A stretch of DNA of 64,000 nucleotides from Ambrosia x helenae (GCA_030844895.1 CM061227.1:71488593-71552592), one strand, 5' to 3'. Shown: positions 10,213 to 23,600, numbered from the stretch's first letter. Notes: generated from the letters alone by a model not told the origin. A program made the numbers and translations.

Positions 10213-12807
10213 TGTGACACCCGGCATGTTTGGCTTAAACATGTTAGTAACATCTAAGTCTACCTTAGCAAGAAACGTTTATAAACAAACTTAACTGGGT
10301 TAGTTGAGTCGGGTCAAGTTAGGATTGTCTAGGGTACAATGATCTGGAGGATCATTGGGAGTCGTTTTGGTAATACACTAGTACCGGGTTCCGTTGTTGG
10401 TGACATTACATGAACTAATTAGGTATATGTGTAGATTATGGGTCGTGTGGTGGATTATATACATAGATGTGTTTAAATGATGTGTAAATGATTATCTATG
10501 CTTAAATATGTCAAATATAGATTAAGGATGTATGCTTATCTGTCATGATGTGTTAGAATGCGTTAAACACGACAAACTGGAAAATTAGTTAAAAAGGAGT
10601 TCTGGTACGACCACTTCGAGTGGTCGAAGGAGAACAATTGCCTGGTTCGACCCTTTGTAAATGGGCGAACCTGATAAGTGGAATTGAAAGAATTCCCTTC
10701 GACCAGGACAGGGCTCATTCGACCCTGTGGAAGGGTCGAAGGAGGCCACCTTCGACCATTGAAATGGGGCGAAGGATGATGAGTATAAATACCAACCTTT
10801 GTCATTTTTCATCATTTCACAAACCCTAACCATCCCAAAACGCTCTCAAACGATCTTAATCACTAAGGAAGGAGTTTTTGCTCTTTTTTTTTTTTTTCAT
10901 AATCTAACCTATCTACAACATCTAAACAATAATCCAAGGTGTGTTCTTAATCCTAAACCTTTTTAAAAGCATTTTAATTCGTTTTCATCTAACCCTAATT
11001 GTCCGGATCTGTTCTAAGGGTGTTTTTATGATTAAAAACCTTTTAAACATCTTTCTAAATCAAAACATTATCATTAACATAGGTTTCATGGTGAATAACA
11101 TATGTAAATTGTGTATTATGTGGTGTTACGTGTTGTTCAATGATTTGCTGCTATATCTATGATAGAAACATGATATAGGATTGCTATTGATGCTAGATTA
11201 TTATCGTTAGGGTTAGGATTGGATATGATGATATTATGGGTATTTGGGGATTTTAATGAATCTAGACTTGATGCATGATATTTATGATCAATAGAATTGA
11301 TAAGAAAAGATCGAACACTCGACAAACTGAGCATTTCAAGTTGAATATGAATCAATTTCAAAAGTTTCCAAATTGGGTAAATTATTCATGCATGAAAGTG
11401 ATGTTTCCATAATCTTTAGCATTTTGGGAAAGGGCTGAAACGGACGTATTATCGGGGGAAATCAGTGGGGTTTTGTAGGGATAAGTTATCCATGCTTGAC
11501 TGTTGTGTTTGATGATGTTTCGAGTCATTTTGAATGTGTTTGAAGCGTTTTTAGGAAAATTTGCACAACAGGGGCGAACCTGGCCTCCTTCGACCGATCG
11601 AAGGTGCGAAGGAGGGAATCCAGGGTCGAACCTGGGTTTTTGTTGGGCGAACGTGGTAAAACGGGCGAAGGAGGCATCAAACGGTCGAACGAAATGTAGA
11701 ACGGGCGAAGGAGACTGAAAACGGGCGAAGGAGACTTAAAACTGACTGGTTCGACCGTTCTGATGCAGAAATGAGATTTTTGATATAAACTAAGTGTTTT
11801 TTGCTTGAACCTTGTGTGTAATCTATGTGTACTTGATTAGTTAGGGTAATGGGTCACCAACGGGATGTCGGGTCGGTCTAGTGTGTCGGTTAAACATTCA
11901 AACACGTTTTAAAACATACTTGGATGCGATCTGGACAATCGGGGACTAGATAACCTTATGGTTATTAGTCGGAACACTTATGTGAACATTTTGATAGATC
12001 TCCGGTAGAGGGATTATCAAGGGCTAAACATCTTTACTTGAAATCGAAGAACGCTATTTAAGGTGAGTTCACGACCCCACTTTTACTGCTTTTAACTTTT
12101 GGGGGAGAAAACATGCGCTAAACTATTTTGGTAACATATGTCATACTATGGTTTTAACTTTGTATTGCTATACGATCTTTGGAAGTCCCGGGGGAAACCA
12201 TGAATGTGCGGGGATGCACAACGGGGGAAATGTGGATAGATCTATTGGGCGTGACCTGCCCCACTCGTCGGCTTGGAGGGCCGGGCGGGTGCATATTGTC
12301 TCGAACAGGAACATTGGTATCATGCTAAACATACGGGCTGCTTAAACATGCTAAACATTGCTAAACGTGTCTAGTAATGGTTTCCAATCGTAGTAGTAAT
12401 AAAACATACGCCTAGCTAGCGTACTTGGTAACATTGATATAGTATGGACATGGTAACGTTTTGGTAACATATTGAACAAACCTGTGAACTCACCAGCATT
12501 ATATGTTGACATCTTTTTGGCATGTTTTTCTCAGGTCGCTAAGGTAGCAACAAATGGAACTAGGTGCACGGGTCTGCATTGGCGTCTATGCAGAGTTGCA
12601 CGTTTTGTAATAAAAGTGTTTTGAATAACTTTTGGGATGATAGCATAGTTGATTAAATGCTACTTAAACGCTTCCGCTTATAAAATTGTTGGTTATGTCT
12701 CTTTACGTTTTTCATATAGAGTTGGTTATTGTGATTGTTGACTTGGATCCTGGTTTGTCATGCGCCTCGCGGTAAAACCCCGCAAGTGGAAATTTGAGGG
12801 TGTGACA
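10213..12807 (+). repeat. 3' LTR of gypsy copy 1
   Basis: Starts TGTGACACCCGG and ends GAGGGTGTGACA; followed by TSD TGTAT (12808-12812). Layout matches the 5' LTR: word cluster at about 10600-10775, TATAAATA at 10784-10791, second word cluster at about 11572-11757, GC-rich conserved block at about 12166-12306. Confidence 0.93.
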
Positions 12808-12812
12808 TGTAT
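12808..12812. repeat. Right target-site duplication (TGTAT) of gypsy copy 1
   Basis: Exact match to 2942-2946. Confidence 0.9.
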
Positions 12813-13349
12813 AATGTATGATACTATGTTATTTTAAAATCCAATTATACTTATATATATATATATATAATAATAATAATTTTTTTACACATTAATATAA
12901 AGTAATGAATACCATAATGTAATCTTATTGTATTTACGTTTTTTTTTTAAATTTATTGTATGGCCAACTTAATGTAAGCTTAAAATAATCTCTCAACGTA
13001 ACAAAAATGCATAATTTGTATACAATATATTGTACGTATAAAAAAATTAAATTGGTTATGTAATTATATTGGTGGCGGGTTGTGTTTATGGTAACCGAAT
13101 ATTGAAGTCACGTATGAAGCATTTGTTTGATCAGTTGTATACATGATCGTTTAAATCCATAAGTAAAAAAAGGTTGTAAACTTATACTACTTCTTGTAAC
13201 TACCCACGTTCCAAAAAGCACCTTGCTAAAACTTAGGAATATTATAACTGTACATATTTAACCGTGATGTCTATTTCTATATATAGTATTAACATCCAGA
13301 TTAATAACTTATATATTTTCTACTTAACGTACACTTTAATAATTAGCAA
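12813..13349. other. AT-rich stretch without a supported gene
   Basis: Contains a TA run at about 12853-12868 and an ATA run after it. No coding signal. It was contiguous with the sequence left of 2942 before the gypsy insertion. Confidence 0.5.
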
Positions 13350-14629
13350 TTAGCAATATCGTCTTCTGGTGATGATGCTGCTAATCTGGACTATGATCTG
13401 CCGGATCAGCAGGATGAAGACAATATAACAGAAGAACGTATTGAAGCTGGTATTTCTGCTAAATATATCAAGGTAATATTGTGTTAAATTATAATTTTAA
13501 TATTATATTTAACGTTGTTATATATATATGTAATGATTTATTTTGTTATTGCTTTTTTTGTGCATCCTGTTATGTTATTCATAATTATAGATGCCATGGG
13601 ATGATGTTGAGGATGTTTCTAAAGGGTGTGATCGTTCAAGCCAAATTTCACACTCTCCTTTTAAAATTTATAATCAACCTGACAATATGGTTTCTAAGCG
13701 GACAAATTTCATACTGTGTGATGAGGACGAAGAAAATGTTGATCCATTTGTAAGATTTGTTTTGTAAAAAGTATATCTGTTTCACATGTTTTATAATGTA
13801 GTTGGTATTAGTTACATTTATGCATAATTTTTGTATTGTGTTATTGATTTATGTTTTTAAAATTACAGTCAACACCCGATCCTATTGATGCTATTTCACA
13901 TGGATGTGATTTTATACCCCGAATATCACATTCGCTTCGTATAATGTGTGATGATCCTGCTACTACTGTTATTAAAAAGAGAAAGTTAGTATTACCTGAT
14001 GAAGATGAAGAAGATGTTGATCCATTTGTAAGTTTTATTTTTTATAAATATCCAAATTGACAACATGTATCATATTGTATATAAAAGTGGATAATGTTTG
14101 TCATAATTATGTTTTTCCAGGCTGGATTAGAAACAAGAATTGCAGGTTGGGAAGTAGGTGTTAATGTCGACAAGTGTGAAACTATAAATCCTTTAGCGAT
14201 ATCTAATAAAGTGAACCAAGATAAAGTGCTACCGGATAATAAAGTATGTTTACGTACTTATGTATTGATTTGTATGTAAAGTTAATAATACAGTTAAACA
14301 AATTAGTAATTTTGTTTAGTGCTTATTTATAGGTTACATTTGATCAACAGAATGATGTTAAAACAAATGAAATTCATGTTATCCCATCAAAGTCATATAT
14401 TCTGTGTGAGCCTAGCGAGGATCAGGTGATGTTTTTTTTTTGGTGCATATAGTTTTTGATATAATTGATTAACATGTAAACACAAATATATAAAATATTA
14501 GTTTTTTATATAATTTGGTTAAAATTTTTCTTTTGATAGATTCGCATTGTAGCAAGACGAAGCAAACAGATGGCAAATTTGGCAAGATGGAAATGGAACG
14601 ACATTGTAGATGTTGATATGTTCTACTAA
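13350..14629 (+). CDS. Unidentified acidic multi-exon gene, 3' portion, with a duplicated exon
   Basis: Six open segments with convincing splice borders are visible: about 13350-13472, 13591-13749, 13869-14027, 14121-14243, 14333-14425 and 14540-14629 (ending in TAA). Acceptors read TATAG, TTACAG, TTCCAG and GATAG; most donors read GTAA or GTATG. Exons 2 and 3 share a layout: an ISHS core and an identical end (DEDEE(N/D)VDPF before the donor), so they look like a tandem exon duplication. The last exon has ARRSKQMANL followed by RWKWND and resembles the fragment at 505-603. The protein is acidic with a basic C-terminal patch. I recognise no domain. Its 5' part is probably at 1920-2520, beyond the gypsy element. 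Confidence 0.5.
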
Positions 14630-15910
14630 AACGACGTTTATGAGGACGTACAACTACAATTGATGATGATGTGCCATGAGTGTCTGTTGTTATAAATTTC
14701 CATAATTTGAATATCTATTCCTATAATTAGTAGTTATACTTTTATGTATGTGTTTAAGTTGTCGTTAGTTGTTTTGTACTTTGTCAGTGACATGTTTGTA
14801 AGGAATGGATTTTAGTAGTTTGTTGCTGATATATTATATTTTGGTTTTACATTTGTTTTAATTATTTAGTAGATACTATTTTTTTTTTTTTACAAATATG
14901 ATAGATTAAGTCAATTTATTGTAAGTTATTTTTTAAAAAGTTATAACAAAACACTATTTGTACTTCTTTAATAAGCCTAACATAGGTATTTTAGTAGCAA
15001 CTTTATAGGACAAATGTGTTTATGGTTTGACATATTTCAACAACTACATTTTGTAGTAGTTTTGGATATAATCCAAAACTTAAGAAATAATATAATTAAT
15101 GTTTCACGTTATAGTAACTTATTGTAATATGTGTTTGTATTATTAATTTGATATGTGGTTGATAGGTTCGTATTTTTAGTTAAAATTATTATTTTTATGG
15201 TATCTATACATTATATAGTCAATGTTTACAGTGTCTAATAATGTTATAAATGTTAGATATGAGTATAATGAAAACTTACTTTGAAAAAGGATAAAATATA
15301 AATGTATATGAAAACACTTAAAAAATAAAATATGCAAATAAATAAAACAATACTTATTATATTTATTTGGTTAATGAGAATTTTTGTGGTTTAAAATAAC
15401 TTAAATGGGTAACAAAATTATTTCGTAAAAAATATAATGTAAGTACTTAAAAAAAAGTTGTTATATGATATTTATTATTATTAAATTCACATCTTATTGA
15501 ATTCATGTACAGCTGTTGTAGTAACTACCGAATATTCAGTTATTCATTTTTTTATACTGAACAATCAGTATCAAAATAAATCTTGATGTATTTTGTTTTT
15601 TTTTAAAACTATTCAGTTATATGCACGTTCCCACTAAAGTTGGTTAGGACTAGCGGGTTTTTTTTTTGGGACATTCTACTGATTTTCTATACATATCAAC
15701 TGCTTATTAAGTTATTAATAATTTGATGCTGAACATTCAGTTTATATACTAAATGTTCGGTTGTTTTTTTTCGGTTTTTAAATATATTCAATACTACCCA
15801 CTTTCCCACTAAAGTCGGATAGGACTAGCGGTTTTATTAGTAGTGCAGTTAATCAGCTAATCAAATGTAAGTATTCAAATACTTGCAATTACATGTTATT
15901 ATTACCACAA
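14630..15910. other. AT-rich stretch with a 35-bp direct repeat
   Basis: No gene is supported. A segment reading CCCACTAAAGTnGGnTAGGACTAGCGG occurs at about 15630-15656 and again at about 15803-15830. Both copies are followed by T-rich runs and preceded by ATTCAGT/ATTCAAT phrases, suggesting a tandem duplication of about 172 bp. Confidence 0.5.
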
Positions 15911-18067
15911 ACCAGATGTCGTGCCCGAATAGTAAACCTGTTGTTCCTGTTTGAGACAATATGCACTCGCCCGGCCCTCCAAGCCGACGAGCGGGGTTGG
16001 TCACTCCCAATAGCGCTATTCACATTTCCCCGTTGTGCTAACCCGCACATTCATGGTTCCCCCGGGACTTCCAAAGATCGTATAGTAAACCATAGAAACC
16101 CATAGTATGACAGTAGTTACCAAACATAAGTTTTAACACATGTTTTCTCCCCCGAAAAGTGAAACCAGTTAAAAGAGGGGCCGTAAACTCACCTTAACGT
16201 GCAAGCAAAGAATCCGATCAGCAAGTGATATATGCTACCGACACCCTAATAACAGTGTCATTAAGTGAGTATAGGCGTAATATCATTACACCATATAACT
16301 CGTTTGTCCAAGGCGTTTTAAATGTTCAAAAGCGTGTAAGTGACACCTTGTGATTCTACATGCATAAGTAAATCCTACGGACCCGTTGGTGAATACGTTG
16401 GTTACAATTGGTTTCTACATTCCGTATGTGTCTCAGACAAGTGTACTTCAGTTACATGTCAATTCCATACCACATAGAACTCCAAATAGTCACTTAAAGA
16501 CCCCGTACACAATCTGCGTTTTTAGGTCAGATTGTGCGCTGTGAAAAACAATTTATTTAAAATACTTAACGAATGAATTAGAGTCCCAAATTTTTACTGA
16601 ATTTTATTTGGGATTCACTCGACAATACCTATTTTTGTTTTGTCTTAATTCCAAACACAAAAATTATGAAAATTCGTACAACACAGCTATGTCCAGAAAA
16701 TCTCCTCAACAGGTCAGTTTAGTAGGAAAATTCTTAAAAATTGTGTATTCATCCAAACGAGATGATTCCACTTGGAAAAGCTCTATTTTTCCAGTATTGA
16801 CCTACTGTAAAAATTTCATAACCTAACTCCTTGTAAATCTCAAGTTATGACCATTTAAAGTTAGCCCAATTTACAAATCCGAAAATCTGATATGACCCCT
16901 AATCAATTAAAATTCCAAAAACGACTCAAACGATGTCCAAATTCGATGGTTTTGCCCATTATGAAAAGATAAGACCTTGTACATTACAATCATGCAAAGA
17001 ATCGATCAAACCAATTATTTTCAAGCCACGAAACAGGCCCTACAAGTCGACATTCAGAATCTGTCCAGATTCTAATCATGCAATATTATCAATTATATCA
17101 AACCCTAGTTGTATATTATCAATCAATAACACCTAATAATCATCATACAACATTAGTAAGAACCACATCTGATCAAAACCCTAATTATACATCACAAACA
17201 TCATTATTCACAAACCCTAGAAGTCTAAAACATCAAGAACATGCATAATCATGCAAAACATATAACATTCATTATATAACCATGTGCTTGACCCTTTTAA
17301 TCTTCGTAATCATCATGTTTTAACTTTTATAAAATACTTTCAGACCTGGACAAACAAGGTTTTGATGTATTAAGACAATTTAAAGAAGATTAAAACATAA
17401 GGGAATGAAGATTATACCACAAACACTCCAAAACAACCAACCGAACGCTCTCCAAGCTTCCCGATTGATGTTCTTAAGCTTTAGCAGGTGGTTTAGGGTT
17501 AATAATTCGTAAATAGGGCAGTAGGGGCGATTAGGGTTTGAGTTTAGGAGATACAAGAGGCTTAAGGTTGCTTAAATAGTAGTTTAAGGCGGTTTAACCA
17601 CGTCAGCGTGTTCCGAACACCCGTTCGGAATTGTGAACACCCGTTCGGAATTGTGAATGGCCGTTCGGAATGGTTTAATCCGTTTTAAGCGGCCCAGTTT
17701 GTTGTATAGCCTGTTTTCTTTGATGTTTTCATTATTTTGAGCCATACCAAGCGTAACCCCATGTTTTAAGACCCCAACCAACCTCATGCTCCACTTTTAA
17801 TAATTTTTATTAACGTGTTCGGTTTAGGTTCACATAATTACGTATGGTTTTCACATAAGTTTGTCAGATATCACCGAGACACATAAGTTTATTATTCACC
17901 AACGTCCGAGGTTCACTAATCATGTAATCACATATTAACTCACAACAATGCACGTATATCCTATCTAGCTATCTAGCTAATCCTCGTTAAGTATAATGTA
18001 CGCGTGACTCGCTAAGGTAGACTTTAATCTAGACAACGTTGTTAACCAGAATTTGCCGGGTGTCACA
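15911..18067 (-). repeat. Truncated LTR of a related gypsy family
   Basis: Read on the minus strand, it begins at 18067 with TGTGACACCCGG, as the two gypsy copies do. It keeps the same order of landmarks, including the GC-rich block at about 15946-16087 (GCCCGGCCCTCCAAGCCGACGAG on plus) and the GGTGAGTTTAC segment at about 16187-16197. Similarity fades at about 15911, so roughly the last 500 bp of the LTR are missing. In place of the GGTCGAA words, its upstream region has three CCGTTCGGAAT repeats (17608-17675). No internal region is attached. It may be a truncated solo LTR inserted into the Helitron helicase gene. Confidence 0.75.
17603..17675. repeat. CCGTTCGGAAT repeat cluster in the truncated LTR
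   Basis: TTCCGAACACCCGTTCGGAA is followed by two more CCGTTCGGAAT words with GTGAA spacers. The first pair forms an inverted repeat (TTCCGAAC / GTTCGGAA). It occupies the position where the other gypsy LTRs carry GGTCGAA words. Confidence 0.7.
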
Positions 18068-20283
18068 GACAGCCATGTCAAAATTTACTCAGTGGATGAA
18101 AGCAAACGAGAAGCATCCAGAAGACAGATGTCTAACATATGCAGAGTATCCAACAATGTTTACTTGGCATGAGAAAGAAAAAATATGGGCCCCTAGGAAA
18201 ACTGGAACTACTATTGGCCGAATTTATTACGTTAGTCCCGCGACTGGTGAGAAATATTACCTAAGGATGCTATTAAATGTTGTACGCGGTGCTACCAGTT
18301 TTAGGGACCTATGGATGGTTGATAATGAGTTATGCCCAACTTATATGGCGGCTTGTAAAGCCCTAAACTTATTGAGGAATGACACTGAATTGGTGGAAGC
18401 TATACGGCAGGCTTATCAATGGCAATTAGGACCGCAACTACGTGATTTGTTTGTAACAATTTTGACATTTTGTACAATAAGTGACCTGCCAAAATTCTTT
18501 TATGATAGCCTTCCTTTTCTTTCAGAAGATAGTATGTACAATCAGCGTTCGTTGTTAGACAATCGTCCTGTTGTTTTCACTGATTCAGAAATTGCAAACT
18601 ATACATTGCTTGAAATAGAAGAGCTTTTGAATAGTAGCAACCGATCATTGGTGGAGTTTCCAAATTTACCTCACCTTGATATTTCGATTATAAGCACAGG
18701 ATTGAATAGATTAATTGCAGGAGAGTGTTCGTATAACAACACTGAGGAACAAAGCCGTTTAAGGAACTTATTTGATGGGTTGAATACTCAGCAAAGGAAA
18801 TTTTTGATAATATAATGGAAGCGGTTGATACTAAAAGCGGCGGTGGCTTCTTTGTTTTAGGTAGTGGAGGCACGGGCAAAACTTACTTGTGGGAAATGAT
18901 AATTGCGTGCATTCGTTCGCGTGGTAAGATTATCATATCTGTCGCATCTTCTGGCATTGCCTCTCTTTTATTACCTCTCTTTTATTACCTGGTGGCTGTA
19001 CTGCACATTCACGGTTCCGAATACCTATAGATGCTGATAAGGATTCGTGTTGTGCAATTGATGCTGGTTCAGATTTGGCGGCCTTAATTAACGTTGCTGA
19101 ACTAATAATCTGGGACGAAGCACCAATTCAAAATCGGAACGCGTTCGAGGCAGTTGATCGTACACTACGTGACATCTGTCATCAACAAATACCTGGCACT
19201 GAGAAACGAGTTTTTGGGGGTAAGGTTGTCGTTCTAGGAGGTGACTTCAGGCAGATTTTACCAGTTGTTCCTAATGGTTCACGTAGTGATATAGTATCGT
19301 CAGCTGTTAATAAGTCTGCTGTTATATGGGGTGCGTGTAGGGTTTTTACTCTTACAATCAACATGAGGCTACGTAATCCCAACATTACTGGTGATGAAGT
19401 CAGACAACTAGAGAATTTTAGTAAGTGGGTGCTTGACATGGGGGCTGGTACGCTTACAAGCATTGCACTTCCAGATGAAGATGATGCTACATGGATTAAG
19501 ATGCCTGAAGATCTTTTAATCCCTGTTGGTCCAGATTCTATATCGAGTGTCGTAGCTCACACTTTCCCTAATATTGAGCACAAATTTACAGATCATGCAT
19601 ACTTAAAGGAGCGTTGCATTTTGTGTCCAACCAATGATGAGGTTGACAAAATTAATATTCATGTTCTCAATAAGCTTCCTGGTGAAATGCACACGTTATT
19701 AAGTGCTGATGAAATATGCTCGACAACAAATAATATAGAAGAAATGCGGGCTATGTACTCGTGTGAATTTCTTAATACGCTGACGTTTTCTGGTATCCCC
19801 AATCATATTGTAGAGCTTAAAGTTGGTGCACCGGTTATATTGATGCGCAATCTTAATCTGCAGAAGGGTTTATGTAACGGTACTCGTCTTGTCATTACCC
19901 AAATAAGTCATCGGCTTATTGAGGGTATAATAATTACTGGTACACATGTTGGTGACAAGGCTTTTATTGGTAGGATTGATATGACTCCAAGTTCTACACG
20001 TTGGCCATTTATATTTAAATGAAGACAGTTTCCTCTAAAAGTTTGTTTTGCCATGACTATAAACAAAAGTCAAGGTCAAACTTTTAATCAAGTCTGTGCA
20101 TACTTGGTGAAGCCTGTTTTCACACATGGTCAATTGTATGTTGCTGCCTCACGTGTAACATCTCGGGCTGGACTTAAGTTTTATATCGACAATGATGGAA
20201 AGTGTTCTGATAATCTAACAAAAAATGTTGTATACAAAGAAGTGTATAGTAATTTGCCTTCAATTACAAACAATGGAATATAG
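18068..20283 (+). pseudogene. Helitron Pif1-type helicase, 5' truncated and frameshifted
   Basis: This is the C-terminal helicase half of a plant Helitron Rep/helicase, which in intact form nicks and unwinds DNA for rolling-circle transposition. Open segments are 18039-18815, 18815-19030, 19075-20022 and 20053-20283. Visible motifs: Walker A GSGGTGKT at about 18864-18887, Walker B-like IIWDEAP at about 19105, LGGDFRQILPVVP at about 19234-19272, and the C-terminal TINKSQGQT ... YVAASRV motif at about 20056-20160. It is broken by a frameshift near 18805-18815, a 14-bp tandem duplication at about 18962-18989, and a TGA at 20020-20022 in a conserved FK-RQFPL stretch. The N-terminal Rep nuclease (HUH) domain is absent; a truncated LTR abuts at 18067. 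Confidence 0.9.
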
Positions 20284-20633
20284 TGTGGTATGCTTATTAC
20301 ATCTACTGAGGTTACACGTAGAGTTGTATATTTGTATATTTGTATAACTTGAAGTTTGGTATGCGATCTGTGATGTTTCATGTACAGTTTAGTTTTGTTA
20401 TGTGTTATTTGTTTTTTATATGTTTGTTAGTATGTATGTTCATATATTTGTTTATACTGTTTATAAGTAACATTTGTACATGCATATTGATAAGACTTCG
20501 TGCAATGTTTGCTGATTAAATGTGCATATTTGTTCTATATGAAAGTATTACTTTATTTATGCACAACTGTTTTTTATGTTTTTTTATTTAGTTGTGTTTG
20601 TTTTTTTAGGTTATATACTGTGCTATCTAGGAA
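20284..20633. other. AT-rich spacer between helicase and RPA-like gene
   Basis: No coding signal; probably 3' flank of the helicase and promoter or leader of the next gene. Confidence 0.4.
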
Positions 20634-23600
20634 ATGCCGCTGTATCAGCATATATCTGAATTACGTCCTAACGGTGTAAACAAGCGGCAGATTAGAGTGA
20701 TGGCTTCACGTGTTTGGACAACGTATAATCCGAACACAGGTTATGTGATGTCTACTGATGTCGTTTTTTCAGATGAACGTGTAAGTAGATTTTGTTATGA
20801 TATATGGTAATCAATATGTTTGTTTGTTTATATTAATCTTTGATTTTGTTAAAAAAAAAATTTTAATTTGTAGGGTTCATATATTCATGCAAAGATTCCT
20901 TCTTACTTGGCTTCCAACTTCAATATCATTTTGCGTGAGGGTGGTGTTTATACGATCACTAACTTTGGTGTTGTTACATACACTACGTTTTATCGACCAA
21001 TACACCGGGATGATTTTATTCAGTTCTCACGTTATACCAAACTTTGTCATCTGCCTATGCAACTTTTAGGGTTTAAACGTCATGTTTTTGAATTCATACC
21101 TTTCAACCATCTGAGTGGTCGCATTAATAATGACAAATATCTCACAGGTTTTGTTGTATTTTTTATTACTCTTTACTTATATTGTATGTTAATAGTTAAG
21201 GCTAATTGATGTATATATACACTTAGATGTTATTGGAGTCCTTTGTGTTTGGGGGGCTGTGGAAAGCAAGGTGTGGAATGGGGAATCATTCAATTGCGAC
21301 GTACGTCGCATTGTATTACGTAACGTATGGTATGTTATTTTTTATTTGCTATATTTTTTTTATATGTTGACTTACAAAACATACATATGTAACCTTGACG
21401 TTGTTGTTTCAATTTAGTGTTTATTGTTTAAATCAGTGGTTTGGATCTCAATATATCGTTGTGGGGGTAAAATAGCAAGTAAGTTTAATGATGATACTAT
21501 CTGTTCTTATCAAAATACAAATCTTGTGGTTATGCTTACTGGTTCTAAGGTTCGTCTGTATCAAGGTTAGTAATTTGTGTACTTATCATATTAAAATTAT
21601 CATTTTTTTATATTTGTTGGTATATAGTATGCACGTTTAATGTTTAACATACTAGGTAGTCCATGCTTGACGACAACGTTTGCGTCTGACTTATATCTTA
21701 ATCTCCAATTGCCTGATGCCAATGTCTTCAACAATATGTAAAATCATTGTCTGATGCCTATTTTGATATATTTATTTGAATCATATTTTACATCTATTTA
21801 CATGGTTGTTGTTTATAGGCCGTCTTGTCCTGTCTACTTCAAACCGGTTGACTTAGATAATGATGATTATTGTATCACGTCCATTAGCGAGATTGATACT
21901 TATTTACAACAGGGTGTTGATGAGGTGAATGATTTATATTTATATTCATATTATTTGTCCAATTTGTTCGTTTTCAAATTACTAACACCTTATGTACAGG
22001 GTACAATGTACAATATCGATGGAACTATAATTGCTGTTGATATGAATGATGATTGGAAGTATGTTAAGTGTAACATGTGTCGAAAGAAGGCCATATTTGA
22101 GGATTCGCAATATGTATGCCAATGCTGTGGACAACATGCTACTAATCCACGTCAACCGTAAGTTGTTAACATATAATTATTAATATATTTGTAAACTATT
22201 AATTAATGTGATGTCTACATATATAAATTGACTGTTCGCCTGAGGGATAAGGGAGTGGAGATAACATGTGTTCTTTTCAATGAAGTTGTCATTGCATTAT
22301 TAGGATTAGTGTTGATGAATTGATTAAAAGAAGTATATCTGAGGTATATCATTTAGTTGATTATAGTTAATTTAATTTATTTGTTTAGTGTTTCATCATT
22401 GTTTGTTGTTGTATTAATAATGCCTAAAATATATTATTGCTTGAATTGTATAGGGTGCTAATGACCCGGATTGGATACATATGTTTTTTTATTGAAAATT
22501 TAGCTGGGCTGCGTGTCATTTTTAGGATTAAGGTTGATAAGTATAATTTTCCTCCTACATCAGTTCGTCGGTTTACGGTACCAAAGTATCTCGGCGATGA
22601 TGTGAACATGTTAAGCAAGAGTAAGAATACTTCTATGGTAGCTGCCGTTGCAATTTCTGAGCAAGACAAAGAGGTTGCAGAATTTTTTAGTAGTATTACT
22701 GAAGATGAGTTAGCTATGGCAGATGAACTAATGTGGGGACCTAAAATATCGTCAATTACTTCTGTATTTAATGTTATACGAAACAATTGTGTTAACTTTT
22801 TATTTTGTTATTTTATTTCATATATTAATTTGCTTGTACTATTAGGCTACTGTTGTTGAAGAACAAGAGGCTGAGTCGACTAAGTTGATTTATGAAGTTA
22901 ACGTGGATAATAGTGATGTGAATGTTGAACACAGGCATATTCACGAACCATCGTCTATATATCCTGATTTTGAGATAAAAGCTACTGATTCGGCAGTCAT
23001 GCATAAGTCATCGTCTTTAGATGAAGTTAGTGCTAGATGTTATACTTATGTTTTTGTTATATGTTGTACTTTTTTTAGTTGTTTTGCTCCTTTTATAATT
23101 CTGTTTGTTGTAATAGGTTGGTGTTGCTGTTCAAGAATCGGCACAGTTGAATCAGTTGATTCCTGAACTAAACGCAGAGAATTATCAGGTGAATGTTGAA
23201 CCCACGCTTGCTGAGAAATCATCGACTATTTGTCAGGTTGTTGATTTGGCTGGTAGTGATATGTTCTGCGCTCAAAGTTCATCATCAATACCGGATGGTC
23301 ATATCGTCGCTGAGAAGACAACAGGTAATGAAGACATGGCTGATGCTGCGAATACGTTTATCCAAAATCCTGTAGTTAATGTCCCAGATAATACTGAAGA
23401 TGTAATTGGTGGTCATATCGTCACTGAGAAGACAACAGGTAACGAAGACATGGCAGATGCTGTGGATATGTTTATCCAAAATACTGTTGTTAATGTCCCA
23501 GATACTACTGAAGATGTAATCGGTGGTCATATCGTCGCTGCGAAGACAACATGTAACGAAGACATGGCTGATGATGCGGATACGTTTATCCAAAATCCTG

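Larger units (their letters stand above)
2947..12807 (+). mobile_element. Ty3/gypsy chromovirus-like LTR retrotransposon, copy 1, full length, broken coding region
   Basis: The element has two LTRs of about 2.59 kb (2947-5535 and 10213-12807) that begin TG and end CA. It has a 5-bp TSD, a PBS matching the plant initiator Met-tRNA type, a purine-rich PPT, and gag-protease-RT-RNase H-integrase order with a chromodomain-like C-terminus. Long LTRs and the C-terminal chromodomain fit the Tekay/Del chromoviruses; that clade name is inference. By eye the LTRs differ at roughly 1-2% of sites, so the insertion is fairly recent. It cannot be autonomous: gag has lost its 5' part and carries a frameshift, and pol has two in-frame stops. 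A near-identical copy lies in the opposite orientation at 54725 to the window end. Confidence 0.93.

Noticed and set aside
23285..23593. 102-aa antisense frame
   Set aside because: Mirror of the 114-bp tandem repeats in the RPA-like exon.
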